Origin: Umbelopsis ramanniana AG
Lineage: Eukaryota; Mucoromycota; Umbelopsidomycetes; Umbelopsidales; Umbelopsidaceae
Assembly: GCF_025399195.1 (NCBI RefSeq)
Contig: NW_026252099.1
Location: 1 to 64,000 of the forward strand
Direction: 5' to 3'
Length of the DNA: 64,000 nucleotides
The notes under the pieces were generated by a model. It searched no databases. It worked only from the letters and a program-made list of their open reading frames with translations, and was not told the origin of the DNA. The position numbers and the translations under genes are program-made. Every line of letters begins with the position of its first letter. The stretch's first letter is position 1. Shown piece by piece: positions 31,601 through 45,046 of this stretch.

Positions 31601-31883
31601 CGGCCCTTTCACACCGACTACAGATACAGAACATCAATAAATCGTAAACGGTCATTTCTTATGTCATATGGAATGCTCACCTTCAGCATTAGCCGAGCCT
31701 CCCGTATTTATTTTGCGAGCCGCAAGGTTTTTAGCTGAATCACAATTGGAACGTTCAATTCAAGATCTTGGTTTCTGGAATGTGGATTCTATGACTCGAC
31801 TTAAATTTACCTCTCTTCTTATCGCGGCCAGTCAGGGCCTTACTGTCAACAGCACGCTTTGTAGCACGCGAATTGTCGTTCAT
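28687..31883 (-). CDS. POP1: ribonuclease P/MRP protein subunit POP1
   Basis: The start at 31883 reads MNDNSRATKRAVDSKALTG. The POP1 N-terminal signature is LRRRAASHNIKRIPVKLR. The central region has HKKT-like basic blocks and GHTTLYHYMTYPQNAICPI. The POPLD domain reads GWNIILPKGWGVSFWKSLVFAGCR, with FESGIACYPQDCPDT before it. The C-terminal part is LIGYVTTGQYSYCLGKGMAI, ending AFADPVL. About ten introns. POP1 is the largest protein of nuclear RNase P and of RNase MRP, enzymes that trim pre-tRNA 5' ends and process pre-rRNA; it binds and shapes the catalytic RNA. The gene lies tail-to-head behind MED14, with 178 bp between the MED14 stop and the POP1 start. Confidence 0.93.
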
Positions 31884-32060
31884 ATAATGCACTTGTAGGA
31901 AAGCAATAGATTCACAAACACCCTCATATATAATTTCGGTGGTGACTGCTTTTGAGCTGTAAGCAGTATTTGGGGGATTTTTTTGGTCAACGCGCTCGCA
32001 ACAACTGCATGGAAATACCTCAAAAAAGACGTAGAGAGAATGACGTGAACTTTATTGTGC

Positions 32061-35000
32061 TTAAATTGTTTGATTTACAGGGTTTTTGCCAGCGATTTCA
32101 TCCACTTTGTTTAACACTCTCAAAGCTAGATCCATAGTGCAAATAAGTCCATGCTCAAACGGCGTTACGCTTGGTTCAGTAGACGTCCATTCGGCATTGA
32201 CTTTTTGCCACGGTGATACAGCTTCATCGTCCTTCATTGAATCTTCCTCTTTCGCCTGGAATAACCAATCATTGACAGTTTCTATTAGTCCATTAAATTT
32301 ATCGAAGGGCTGGAAGTTCATTTGTTGCGAAACTTGAACTTTGCTACCATCGGTGGGAGGCTGTTCTGACTTGATCACCATAAATGGTTTGGGAGGAGTG
32401 AATTTGTTGGATCTATCCAGTTGAGCTCGTCGTGTGAATAGCTGACTGTGGTAATATACATCCGAAATGCAGACTATGTCTGGGCTAATAAACTTGATGT
32501 CAAGTGCATGCCTGCAGGAAATACGTTTTAGCAAAGATGTCAAGGCCAGGGTTACGTATTTCAAATTTTATACTTACAAGGATGAATATATTAAGCGAGT
32601 CGCATTGAGCTCTCGGGGAACAATAGCCAGATGTCCAATTCTACCCTCTCTGGCAGACCGCTCTTGAAGTTCGTCTAAGCATACCATGAGTGGTAATGTT
32701 TGGTATAAAGTCTTTGGTTGGGAAGTAGAATGAGCATACGGAATATACAAAATTGATACGAGAAGTGAATGCAATATACCTGAACAAACATGATCCAGTC
32801 TTTGTGTTCATTAAGTGAGTTCTCTAGTAGCTTCGTTATTCGCCAGTGTGGATTCTTTTGTTTGCGGTTGAGTGATTCTTGTAATTGAGGAGGCGCTTCT
32901 TTGTCTATTTCTGAGTCAGCTATTGAGCCCAGAGTTAGCAGGTACTTTGGTGCTTGCCCAGGAGCAGGAGCATCCCAAGTGACAGAAAGGGTGTAATTCT
33001 TGCAATAAGTGTACTTTAGGGTTTTGAGATCAAAAGATTGAAACATCAAGTCTTCTTGAAATTGTTTCAGCCATGATGATGAAGCTAAAAGTTGGGGAAA
33101 CAGTGTCAGATGGTGGTGAAATGAGATCACGAAAGTGTAAGAGAAAAGCTGCAGTGCAATATTACCGAATCGAGTGAGATAAGTCATCATGAAGGTGCGC
33201 TCCCAATCCATAAGAAACTTGTCAAAGCATATATCAACGTCAGTATACGTAAAAGACAATGTCTTGCTTGATTTGTCTAGAGCAACATGTTCTAAGAAGA
33301 AATTTTTGTTTAGTGGATATTCAAAACATGCAATGATCGCCAGACATGCCACTTACTCATATCAGGGCAAATTTCCAGTTGAGGGATTTTGTCCCAGTTC
33401 AACTTCAATTCCGCAATCACATAGCAATCGCTCTTGCCACAAGCCAGCCATCCCGACGATCGTAATATGACTTGACCTTTCAAAGATGGCAACACGCGTT
33501 GTAACCATTCTGTGTCATCTTGTCGAAGGTGTTTGTGTTGATTCATCCGTGCTCCAACTCCCATGACCACAACCTCCTCACGCATACGCTGAAACACACA
33601 TGCTCGAAGCAAGTCTTGTTGAGGTATGCAGATAACATCGATCTTGTCCACAACCGGTGGGTATAGTGTTGGGTCGAGTTTGGAAAGTGCGGTCTTGTTG
33701 AACGGTAATGATCGATGCGATAGAATTTCCTTGTGCTTGGCGAGCTGCATTTCTAATTGTTTGTTGGTTATATATGCACTGATAACGAAAGGTTAGCATT
33801 GTTTAGCAAAGCAATAATATTGACCGAACAGTTTTCATATGCATACCGGCACAGGGAATCCAATTTTGCAAGCAAGCGTAGATCAATTTGGAGACTATAA
33901 ACCGAGAAAAGATGAGGGAGTCGTTCACATCTGTTCAAGAACGTCATTGACACATACCTGTCTTCAGTGCCAGTACCATCTTGCAACCGGCGCCTCTTAC
34001 TCGATAATCGCTTAGACTTCTGTTCTACCTTGGCTGCACTTCCATTCTTTCTCGCCTTGCCATCTACCTCATCATCCGACTGGCTGTCAAAAAGCGATTC
34101 GTGGTCCATAGGCAGGACGTCCACGTGAGTATGCAAAAGTGATGAAGACTCTGCGCCTCGGCTATAATGATAGATTGATGAGTATTCGAATATCTGGCGT
34201 TGTACTCGGGTCAATGTGTGGATGCTTACCTTAAACGACACAAGCAAAATTGTAATTTGTTATCCACAACTGCAACTACCAAGTACCAGTCTTGGTATTG
34301 CGTAAATTGCAGGAAAACACACTGTGGTGGATATACACCTTGGGCAAACTCTGCGTTGCCGCTGGATAACACTGCTGAAAATTCTGGTAGATCACCTTCA
34401 ATGATACCCAGCTTTTTCAGTTCCGCAGCGACAGCATTGCGATGTATCTCATGTTGCTCTAGCTTAGAAACCGACGGAAAACATGCATCACCGAAAATGC
34501 GAATGATATCGTCCCGCTTTAGTGACATAGCCGAAGGCGAAAAAGCCTGCAGGTTCAGTTGCTTGGCTAGCGACACAATTTCACTAATGACCGTTTCTGA
34601 ACTGAGCCATGAAATATGATCGTCGACGCTAATAGGATCTTGATTTAATCGTTCTTCGAGGCGACGCATTTTGTCTGTCACAGAAAGTAAGTAGTTGAAC
34701 TGCATCTAAACTTTTGCGCAGCAAGTACATACCATCAGATTCATCGCTACCACTTCCTACTTCCGAGGCCGTTAACTGGCCAGACCGAATGTCCACAGCT
34801 ATATTGACATATCGCTGATGTCGATATTGAACAAGCAATGCAGCAACGTGTGAATCATTCTTCGTCTCTTCGTCGGGATCTGTTGATTGTGAATATGATG
34901 TGAGCATTTTCATTACTAATTCACAGGTTATGCTCGAAAGCATTAAACATACCATCATTATCAAGTCCTAGAACGTGTATACCATCATCGCTCTGTTCCT

Positions 35001-37169
35001 TATCAGTCTCACTCCCATCTTTAATGAGGTTGCTGCCGCCATGCTCAAGAGCAATTCGTCTTTGGGACAAGAGAGCGACATGGAACATCCGTATGATCAT
35101 ACGTGCGTTCGCTTTAACAACATGCATAAGTAAATGCTCTACGTTGATGTTGGACGCCTCCTAAAAACGAATGGTTCAGAAAACGTTCCAGATGTACTCC
35201 AGGAGTATCAAATTTCATAACATACGATTTTGTAATCATCCAATTCGGAAAGGTTGCTGAACAGTTTGCCTGATCTTTGCCATTGCACAGCGAGATGAGC
35301 CTTTGGATATTTCAAAGCGTTTACAACCTTGAAAGCTTCCTCGTCCGTCAAATTGCTAAGGTCTAGCGATGCTCCGATTCCTGCGGATAACGCCAGCAAA
35401 CGCAGTTCATGTTGAACGGTTGTACTGGAATAGCCAGTCTGTGAATTTTCATTCACTCCTTCGTCATCCACAATGGATATCTCGATGCAATTTCCTCTAT
35501 CACTGCTTCTGGGTCCCCACTGATGCTATACAACAAATGTTAGTGTATCAGCCCATGTGCCCACTCTGATGTCGTAGAGCTAACTTACCGTTGTGCCTGT
35601 AACAGAAGCGCTTTGGAATCCATGATGCCAATAAGTCAACCATAGGGTGGTGCGAGTAGGATTCATCTCTACACTGAGTTGGTCTGCCCATCGGGAACGT
35701 TGTAATGACGTGGCTTGTAGATAGAGAATTTCAAGTTGAAGGTTCAGGCAGAACATATGCAAGTAGTCGTATAAGCGAACAAGAGGAAATTGAAGGTTTT
35801 TGGACTGGTTGTTGGCGTCGATGGCCTCTGTAACAGTCCCATCTTGGAGTCCAGATGATTGTTGTATTTGACTGCCAGTCGCAGCAGGTGCAAGATGATG
35901 TTGTGCGACAGCTTTCAAACGCTGAGCTTGCGCATCATTCAATGATATGTCGATATCTGGTATCGGCAATGAGTGACCAAGTCCATGAACCTCATAAAGC
36001 CCACCCTAGAATACTTACCGTTGAATCCGCCTTGAGTGCTTGAATTTGCCAAAATATCCAAAGATACTATCCACCATCGTCGGTCATGACTCGGACCCAT
36101 AAGAGTTAGTGCTACTTCAAATTCATTTTCAACACGAAAGAATATGCGACCATCAGCTGAGATATTACTGTTAGTCACTATACATTGTCGTCTTTTTAAT
36201 AGTGCTGTATATCTTACCGATACGATAATTTTGCATTGGAGACGGCAGCACCTCAGACGTGAGCATACGCAGGCGGATCACATCATTCAACTCATTCCAC
36301 GTCTGCAACACTTCCTCGTCCGTCAAAGGTTTGGGGGGAATAATATCCTACACGAACGCACCATTAACACCCTATATCACAGCAGAAATTCCTCAATTCT
36401 CTCAACTGACCTTCATTTTGGATGGCATGCGCAAATAGGTTCCACTCGTCAAAATATCTACAGCAGTTGGAATATCGTAGTTACGAACTCTTGCAGCCGG
36501 TAATTCGGTGTGTATTTTGTGTAAATAATCTACAGTGTCTTGGAAAACTTTGTTTTGATTTGACAGGAACGCCATAATGTTCTATACCGCAAGTTGAACA
36601 TTGATGTCAATGATCGGTGAGAGTATATTGCAAAACAATAGAGAATACTCATACCTGGCAGGTCTGAATATTTTGCGCGTTGCTTGCCCATTTCAGCAAA
36701 ACCAACAACTTTACAAATTGCTTTCTGGCGTTGGTTGTATAATACAATATCGATCTTTTCTTGTCTACTTCAGACATTGCAGGCAATCTATACAGGATAT
36801 AGACGGGCATACTCTGTTAGCAATCAAACGCTGCATTTTCCTTCATAAATCGTTCCAGTGTCTTCAAAGACAAGTAATGACTTACGTTTCGGCAAGCTCG
36901 TGCAGATCGGCGTAGCTTTGATGAACAAGTTTGGTAATGACGAATTTTAAAGGTACCATGCCTGCCATTTCATTCGGAAGCATCAGCTGCTGACCAAGCT
37001 CTGAATTATGCCGATCAATGGACTCCTTAGGTGAAGAGACGCTTGACGAAGAAGTTGAAGTCGTAGTCATGGTGTGATCGTCAGTTGGTAAACCTGTCTT
37101 CTTTGCTTTCATTGACATAACCCCATGGTCGGGATCAGGGTCCTCTCGGTGTTGTGCTGTCTGATGCAT
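32061..37169 (-). CDS. RGR1: Mediator complex subunit 14 (MED14/RGR1)
   Basis: A 5.1-kb gene with many introns. The first exon (MHQTAQHREDPDPD) is Ser/Thr-rich and leads into LKFVITKLVHQSYADLHELA, the conserved MED14 start domain, then SILYYTTNARKQFVKLLVLL. Next comes DEEVLQTWNELNDVIRLRM, followed by ADGRIFFRVENEFEVALTLM and WWIVSLDILAN, a run diagnostic of MED14. The C-terminal half carries the tandem repeated-motif domains. An in-frame ATG 18 codons in (MSMKAKK) is an alternative start. MED14 is the architectural backbone joining head, middle and tail of the Mediator coactivator in the nucleus. It is divergent from the Rab gene with 447 bp between start codons. Confidence 0.92.
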
Positions 37170-37616
37170 AAAACACAGTACAGGATATAATTCGAGTATA
37201 CACTGTACAGTCTTGCGTTAAGGGACAATTTATACACACACCACCGGTCAAAAGAACGAGCGTCAGTTATTTTCACTTTCACGGCCCACCGAGCTTTCAG
37301 CTGCATAGGACGGAAAGGCGCGCCGTACACGTCATATGTTTCAATGATACAATTAAATAAGATGTATATCAAGCTTAATACCTTCAACTAAGATACAAAT
37401 AAGCGTTGGAACCATAGATTTTGTTATGATATAAGTAAATCATAGATATTCACTTACTTTTCTGTCTTTTTCAAAAAGATTTTTAGCTCAAACTGCCTTA
37501 CCTGGGACGATATCATACCTTTTGCCTAAAAGAGGGGTTGGAGCGGAGTTACAAAATGAACCCATTGCCGTGTTCAAGCTGGCGCCTCGAGCTGCTGTTC
37601 AGTGTTGCTGTACATC
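37170..37616. other. divergent promoter of MED14 and Rab8/SEC4
   Basis: AT-rich in the middle (37380-37470). An ATG at 37522 opens a frame that reads into, but out of phase with, the Rab coding exon. No gene called. Confidence 0.5.
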
Positions 37617-38539
37617 ATGTCCAGCAAGAGCGCCTCTTACGATTATCTTATCAAGCTATTGCTCATCGGAGACTCTGGTAAGCATTCAAATAGATTCAAA
37701 GTGTGATGTGTTGCAAATCAATCACTCATTGGCTGTTGATTCTATCGTAGGTGTTGGCAAAAGCTGCCTTCTGCTTCGTTTCTCAGATGACTCTTTCACG
37801 CCTTCATTCATCACCACTATAGGAATCGATTTCAAAATTCGTACTATTGAATTGGATGGAAAGCGTATTAAACTTCAAATTTGGGATACGGCAGGTCAAG
37901 AGCGTTTCCGTACTATCACTACTGGTATGTACAGACCCTTAGATTATATATTAAGTATCGCAAACCATCATCTAATATTCTATTTTCCAGCATACTACCG
38001 CGGAGCTATGGGTATCTTGCTTGTATACGATGTTACAGATGAGAAATCATTCGACAGTAGGTGTCGCTTCCTACAATAACGTTCATGCATCACTGGAAGG
38101 TATAATAATTTTGGTCTAATGGATATTTATTTTTATCTTAGATGTGAGAACTTGGTTCTCAAACATTGAGCAGCATGCCAGCGAAGGTGTTAACCGAATC
38201 CTCATTGGTAACAAATGCGACATGACTGATAAAAAGGTGAGTTGGGACCCGCTTGCTCGCTACACATCAATATCAAATTCCGATCGCTCAACGTTTTTAT
38301 TTGTACTATAGGTTATCCCCACAGAGAGAGGGCAGGCTTTGGCTCAAGAGCTTGGAATTAACTTCAAAGAAACTAGTGCAAAGTCAAATATCGGTGTTGA
38401 AGAAGCGTTCTTCGATCTTGCAAGAGATATCAAGAAGCGTTTGATCGATACTCAGCAAACACAGCAACCAAAGAAAAGGGAAGATGTTCACCTTGACTCA
38501 GCACCCGCAGCCAAGAATAGCGGTTCTTGCTGTCAATAG
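37617..38539 (+). CDS. SEC4: Rab GTPase of the Rab8/SEC4 group
   Basis: Five exons (37617-37677, 37751-37924, 37991-38056, 38142-38236, 38312-38539) sum to 208 codons, giving 207 aa. All G motifs are present: GDSGVGKS, switch [20 protein letters not shown], switch [28 protein letters not shown] and ETSAKS. The effector region [20 protein letters not shown] is that of Rab8/Sec4/Ypt2. Such Rabs drive exocytic vesicles to the growing hyphal tip. The C-terminus is NSGSCCQ: two cysteines followed by one extra residue rather than a terminal CC, still a plausible Rab geranylgeranylation site. A TBC Rab-GAP of the GYP5 class sits 8 kb away. Confidence 0.94.
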
Positions 38540-38664
38540 TAGTAGCACGTAAATCAGAGTTTTTAGGATGAGCACAATATAATCTATATTTACGAAAGAC
38601 AACACATGGAGTACTTTTTGGATTTACAAATGTATTTATTGAGGAAGTTTTAAGGGATAAGTAT

Positions 38665-39858
38665 TTAAGCAACAGCGTATCGAGCAGCAGCGCGATCGAA
38701 CAAGCTGTTCTTCAAATCTAAGTCTTGCAAAAATGCATGTTGTGGAGCGACATCTCTTAGTTGGCTGTAGCATAATTTAAAGTTAGACTCTAGCTGTCTG
38801 TCTTCGTCATTTCCATCTTTGCTCTCACTTACTTTACATATCTGCTGATAACATCCAAAGGCTTGCTGGTTAAATTTGAGCATACAATGAGATTAACCAA
38901 AGTATCTGCATCATTATTATCCTGAATGCGTACAGACGTTAATAAAAACTGACATATCAAGGAGTAACTGTGCGCGTTTAAAAAATTTACCTTGTTCAAA
39001 GCTTCCAACAGTTGGCTCTCAGCTTCGGGGTATCTGCCAAGTGCAAGGTTTGATACAGCTAGGTTGTTGAGAAGCTTAACAGTGGCTGCAGTGTTTGATT
39101 GAGCAAACTCTTCAAAGATGTAGAAAGCATCTTGATATTTGGCACCTCCCTATGATAACATGCCACGTTTAGACATGCTATGGCACATTTTTAGTTTTGC
39201 ATATGATTTTGATCACTTACCACGCGAAGATCAACCCAAGCTTCTATGAGCTGAGCCAACAGTGCATCTTCGGCCCAGGATTTGACACTGGCAACCTCTT
39301 TTCGGGCCAGATCAATTCTATCCATCTGCACATATATCTGAATGACAAGTGCAGCACTATCAAAAACAGAAACATAGAGCTTTAGTCACAAAGGCGGATG
39401 CTATGTCGATTGGCAGAATATCCTTACCATTCCAAGTTCTTTCCACGGGAGTGCAAAATTCTCAGGGCTTCTTCCAGGAAACCTTCGTTGACTTGTATGG
39501 TGGCGGTAGCAAGTTGAATGGTGGGATTGATATTGTTGGCTCCATCAGACAAAAGTGCAGTGCTGGATGAAATCGCCTGCTCAGCAGCAGCAGGATCTCC
39601 CTTCTGCTTGGCTTGGAGGTAAATGGCAAGTAGCTTTATGGCCTGTACTTCTGGTGGATCTCGCTCAGTGATGTCGGAAATCACAATGTTGTACTTTCCC
39701 TGACCAACGTATGAACGGTACAGGTAAACTTTGGCTTCAACTTGGGCCTCAGGAGATTGCAAAAGTCGGCTGGAGGTGCTCAATTCGTTGATGGCAATTT
39801 GGTAGTTACCCAATGCAAACAAGTTGCGAACAGCAAATAGCACTGAAAATTCATCCAT
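38665..39858 (-). CDS. SEC28: coatomer subunit epsilon (epsilon-COP)
   Basis: The start at 39858 reads MDEFSVLFAVRNLFALGNYQ. The protein is a TPR-like alpha-solenoid: KVYLYRSYVGQGKYNIVISD, PTIQLATATIQVNEGFLEEA, WVDLRVGGAKYQDAFYIFEE, LLNNLAVSNLALGRYPEAES and DADTLVNLIVCSNLTSKP, the typical epsilon-COP series. It ends DRAAARYAVA. Epsilon-COP stabilises alpha-COP in the COPI cage. Three or four introns are visible. It is the second coatomer subunit in the window. The gene runs convergent with the Rab gene (126 bp between stops). Confidence 0.93.
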
Positions 39859-40950
39859 GGTGGCGAAAGATGTATGGATGACCTGATGAAGCCCGCCCCT
39901 CTGCCTTTGACGTGTCTGGTCGTTTTTATGAGAAAAATATATCCTCAATTGGAGCTCAGATAAAGCATGCAGTGTAGTGGTGGTATCACAGCAAGCTCTA
40001 TAAGTATGCTTCGCTCGCGTTTAAGATGTGAGGTCTAAGCAGTGATTATCAAAATAGATATGAAAAATTATGGTTATTAAATATGTACCTTCTGGGGTTT
40101 TTTCACATCTAAGATCGCCTGATTTATACGGACGGATGATATGCGAGTACTCATGAAGTAGTCTAATTCTCATTCATTGGCAACAAGAAAACGGATTTCA
40201 ATTAAAATATACTCACTTTTCGCCTTCCACTATAATTTACATGATGCCAATATAAGATGTTCTCTGACGCTTACTTGTCATTGTGCAAAATTGTAAAATC
40301 TCACGTTTATTATGGAACTCAGTCGTCTTTGTAGTAGATATCACAAAGCCATAGGCTCGACTTCGTTGGCAATAATTGAAAGAGACAGCATTGATTCATA
40401 TACCACATGCCTCATTCCTGAACGATGAAACACGATGTTCACACATGGAATTTGATTCGCTGTAATTATTAACAAAAGTTGGTACTATCGTGCTCAGTTT
40501 CAAGATGCCAAATCGTCTTTTTCTGATCTATCTCTCTATACTATCGATGACAACTTTTATATCAGCTTATAACTAGAGAATTCAGAAAGGCAGACTATAC
40601 CTTTGATCCTGGTCTGCCCCCAGTTAGAATTTCCAAAAGCTTAGGCTCATCATCGTCTAAATATTTAAGTAAATCTCTGCTTTTAACGCAGCTAAAAGCA
40701 TAATATCAATATCCAGTGGACAATAAACTGATGTCTATGCTTAGATCTATACTCTAATCTTTGACGTAGAGTAGTAAAGAGCAGTTCTCTATAGGTACAA
40801 GTTTTGTACATATTGGCAGATGCTATAAGCCATGGGTTCATAAATTTGTGAGTTACCTTCCAAATCACCTGTAATCAAATTCCTCCCAGACCAACTTCGT
40901 GACGTTTGGAAATTTATACACTTTGACTTGGACTCGTAGCATCTGCCAAT
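39859..40950. other. 1.1-kb divergent intergenic region
   Basis: AT-rich, no ORF with recognisable similarity. It must hold the promoters of epsilon-COP and of the LMBD2-like gene. No tRNA-like boxes or repeats seen. Confidence 0.45.
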
Positions 40951-43900
40951 ATGGACACACCATCGAGCTACTTGCCTCTCATCTTGACGACCATTGGCTT
41001 GGCGGCAGTAGTCGTGTACTCCCTGTCATACTATGGGCGGCTGAAATCGCAGTCGTGGTATGTCACAGTCGTTTCACTCATTGGTTGGTTTTCTCCTTTC
41101 TGGATAGTGTTTCTATTACCGCTAGATCTGGCGTCCGTGAGTAGCTAACTCAACATGAGCAATATGGAATCGCTCTTCATTCTAATGTTTTCTTCAGACT
41201 CGATACGAAAACTGTCAAGGAACATGCAAAGTTCCTTTTGCTCTCGTTTCTCAACAGTTTCTATATGTTGCTTGGCGCACTATATACTGGATTTCATTTT
41301 GCTTGACATGGTCAGATCCAAACTTCTATATCAACCCTATCACATAGACATATGTCGCTGACAATATTATATAATAGGGCCATCATACCTCTCCTACAAG
41401 CCTATGTAAATGCCGGAGAATTTACAGTGGCGGCTAAATTTCGGTACGCAATCAGCATCAACCTCAAGTTTTATCTCGTATATGCTGTTGTAGCGATCAT
41501 TGGTCTTGTATATCTAATCATAGGAAACGGGTACACCACAAGGTAGCACTTCGCGGATTGAAAATGTGTACCTTGTCAGCTGGATGCTGATAAGTCTGTC
41601 AAAATTCTAGGGACAAACTGCAAGGCTACGTTATGGCTATGGCAAATAGTTGGGGTCTCTTACTAGCAATTATCTTTATGGGATACGGGCTGGTTGCTAT
41701 ACCCAGAAAGCTATGGTATGCGGCAAATGTCAGGAAGCAACTGAAGCATTTATATATACGAGCACCGAAGGTGAAGGAAGAATGCATGGACAGCGAGCTG
41801 GAATACACAGATATTGCAAAGGTAACCATGATTGCAGTTGCTTGTTAGTGGTGGTAAAACAGCTTGTTAATATCCATGACACCTGTAGACCATCCGTAAA
41901 GTTGATCACAAAGTGCACTCGGATGACCCTCTGCTGCGACATGCTGTTGACCTGATATTGAAGCGATTTCCAGCAGTACACGACGTTGAGATGAGAAACA
42001 CGTTCCGATCAACCACCATACCAAGACAGTTGACAGAAGACTATCTTGTAGATTTGAATCAGCGTATGATCAAAGCTACACGTATGCGAGACAGAAAGTT
42101 AGCGTAAGTCAATTCCACCATCAATGTTAATACAGGATGACCTTTTAAAGAAAATACACATGCCAGGTTATGGAACAACCTTATACGAGATGCGTTTTAT
42201 CTGCAGGACATCATTGCCAACCAGGATAGCTTGGATCAGTAAGTGCTTGATGAAGAAATATGCTTTTAGATGAACAAGGTTGAACTAAAACTTCCATTTA
42301 TTTAGCCACTTTTATTCCACAGTACGTCCTTTGAGCGAAGGAACTACTCTGACGGACATCAAAATTCGTCTGGGTACGAAGAATATCTTGTTAATGTTCG
42401 TTTATGACTTCAGCTACTGAAACTACACTCTATCCTCATTAGAATGGTGGTGGTCAATTCGAATCAAACCCATACTGGCGCGCACTTTAGCTATCTTGTG
42501 TGCGATGATAAGCGTATGCGTCATCTGGTCTGAACTGACCTTCAATGTACGACAACCGGTTCTGTCTATTGTCGCCATCGCATTGCGTGCGTGTGGACTG
42601 AACTATGCTGCAGTTGAGGTAGCCTTTCGAAGTCGTGAAGAATAACGAAGGATGCGCTTGTCACTAAAGTCTATTTGAATTAGGTTATGTCATTCTTGAC
42701 ACTTACATATATGTGCCTTTGTACATATACTTCCCTGTTTAGACTCAAGGTCTTCAACCTCTATCTTCTTGTTCCTAATCATCACACGGATGAGAACAGT
42801 ATGCTGTGGTTCACTGGATACTTGTGTAGGATGATGTATGTTTTCCTTGATTTTTTGAAGGATGCTCCACCTCTGTCGTACTAACGCAAATCTAGGGCTC
42901 CACTATGTTACAATTACCTGAACATTGCTGGTGACAGCATCAATCCTGAACAAGAGCAGACTGTGTTTTCGAAGGTATGGAAGGTTTTAAAAATTACAAG
43001 AGCATTTTTGTCAGTCATTGAACTCTGATACCCTTTCCTCACTAGTTTATGGGCCACGCAGATTTGGTACCATTTTTGGGAACCACATTTATAGATTGGT
43101 TTCCTGTCGTAATTTTGATACCAGCATTTGCTATTTTGTTCAACTTCCAAGGAAGAGTTTTGAAGCTGTGCGGTATCACTGATTTCTATGAAGATGACGA
43201 CGGTGATGGTAGACATGCTGAAGACGAGGAAGGTGGCATACGCGGTGGAAGGATTGTGTTAAATTCAGAGGTTGACGAAGGCAAGGCGCTCATTAACGAA
43301 GGTATGAGGCATGATGTTTAACATAATAGGAGTTGGCAGAACCGCTAACAGTAGCTGGCACATGATAGAGAGGAGGTTACGAGAGAGAGAAGTCGACCCC
43401 TCAAGCGACAACCGAGCTGGTGGATTGTTAAATCGTGCACGCAATGCATTAGGAGTAGGTATCACTTTACTGTACAATAAAGATGTTCCGTGCATAGAAC
43501 TAACATCTTTCCTAGACATACACCGCAAAATATAACCGAAGTCAGTCACCTCATAACGACAATAATCAGCATGCGCGGTCGTCCGCATCAACTCTGAGGA
43601 GAGATCGAGATAGACATATTGATGCACTTTTATCTGGCGGACTGGGAAGACAATCGCCTATTCCAGAAAACGACTCCAGTCCACCAGAAGATGTGACTAG
43701 TGAACTGTCCGACGACTCCAGCAATGCATTTCTGCGCATCAAAAATCGAGTTGGCAAAGGAATCACTGACATCTTGAACAAAGGTTCTCCTCCACGATCT
43801 ACTTCGCCTGCTGCTGGCAGTGTTCAGCGGGGCCGACCTCTTGCCAATGATGCTCCGAGATCGTTACCTTCCAGTCCTTTGATTGGGGGACGAACGGTTC

Positions 43901-44043
43901 GATCTCGTTCCCCATCACCCAATCCTTGGGAGAACATGCATAGTGGTGGCACTTCGATGGTTCGTGGTGCAAGTGCTGCAGCCACCTACAGTAAGCGCAA
44001 TAGCAAGAACGATCCCCACAAGAACGTTTTTGATGGAATTTAA
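40951..44043 (+). CDS. LMBRD2: LMBR1-domain membrane protein (LMBD2 type)
   Basis: The ATG at 40951 opens MDTPSSYLPLILTTIGL. Around nine membrane spans are spread over many exons: LILTTIGLAAVVVYSLSYY, VSLIGWFSPFWIVFLLPLDL, LKFYLVYAVVAIIGLVYLII, SWGLLLAIIFMGYGLVAIP, ARTLAILCAMISVCVIWSEL and WFPVVILIPAFAILFNF among them. The cytosolic middle loop carries SDDPLLRHAVDLILKRFP. The junction reading IRLEWWWSIRIKPILART matches LMBRD2. A long Ser/Pro/Arg-rich cytosolic tail (43210-44043) follows. LMBRD2 is linked in animals to beta2-adrenergic receptor signalling; fungal function is unknown. Clear 3' end, ending NVFDGI. Confidence 0.88.
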
Positions 44044-44260
44044 AGTCCTGTTCTCTCTAAATGTACTTTATACTATTACACTACCTCCTTCTCATTATTG
44101 CACCTGTGGTCATACATACCCCTTATCACTCAGTTCCACGTTTCTTCTGTATACCAACAACACAACATAATTAAAGATAGGCGGCCGAATGTGAGGGTTT
44201 TAACATTGTTAAATAAGAGCTTTTGGCTAATTAAATGGCGAACCGATCTGATGCGACTGC

Positions 44261-44913
44261 TTAGTTAGTCTTTTTGTTGAAGTTGACGGAATTGACAAGA
44301 GGTGACAGCTTGAACCAGGAATCAACGACCATGGTGGCTGGAATGATTAAATATGGGAGATACAAGCCAATTAGAGTGTAGCGTTCACGAGCGGTCATAG
44401 TTAAGCGGGCGGGGGAGCCAAAGCCAACTTCAGCGAGAGTGGCGATCACTGTAGTAGCTACGTGAGCACCATATGCTAAAACAACAAACGATTAGTGCTA
44501 CAAATACGAAATAGGGATGTAGAATTGAGTGCTCACCTAGAAGGCCGACGCGCGTGATAGGTTTGTCTGCCAAAAAATATCAGAGTTAAAAAATTTCCCC
44601 CTGAGAAATTGCATATTACGCGATACTTACTGTAGTAGAGCCCATGAAGACTCCAGAAGAAGAATGGGAGTTGGATAAGAGCCTCACAGTATATGAAACT
44701 CTTGAACCATGGCAAATTGTTGGCGTTCGATATTAACGGATCCTTGAACTCTTGGATGTACCAGGCAGTGAGGTCGAGAAGTGGTTGTGGTATCCAAGAT
44801 GTAGGATACAGCACTTGGCAGTCAAAAAACATCGTAATAGGAATATGACTAGCCATGTACATGAAGTACGTAAGGTCCAATGGCCGAGATGTTAGCGACT
44901 TTTGGCTTGCCAT
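44261..44913 (-). CDS. EXPERA-domain ER protein, TMEM97/sigma-2 receptor type
   Basis: The start at 44913 reads MASQKSLTSRPLDLTYFMYM. Four membrane helices are spread over three exons. The first carries ASHIPITMFFDCQVLYP, where the His-Asp pair fits TMEM97. Next come WFKSFIYCEALIQLPFFFW, then GLLAYGAHVATTVIATLAE, and ERYTLIGLYLPYLIIPATM. The C-terminus is KKTN, a KKxx ER-retrieval motif as in human TMEM97 (which ends in a lysine motif). The family includes EBP and TM6SF2 and binds sterols or lipids; TMEM97 affects NPC1 and cholesterol trafficking, while yeast and plant relatives are poorly defined. Head-to-head with the phosphatase gene, 133 bp between starts. Confidence 0.87.
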
Positions 44914-45046
44914 GTTGCAAATGAAGTTGTGGCGGAGAAAAGCTAAGTGGTGCAAAGCTGAGCTCTCTAAAGCTCAGCAAATTTTGATTTGAGAAGCTGT
45001 GACGTTCAATGAAGTGGAGTAGCCACTTGTTCTTCGACGTTACTCA

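Noticed and set aside
37522-37620. ATG at 37522 as start of the Rab gene
   Set aside because: It is out of phase with the conserved [15 protein letters not shown] exon and has no Rab-like content.
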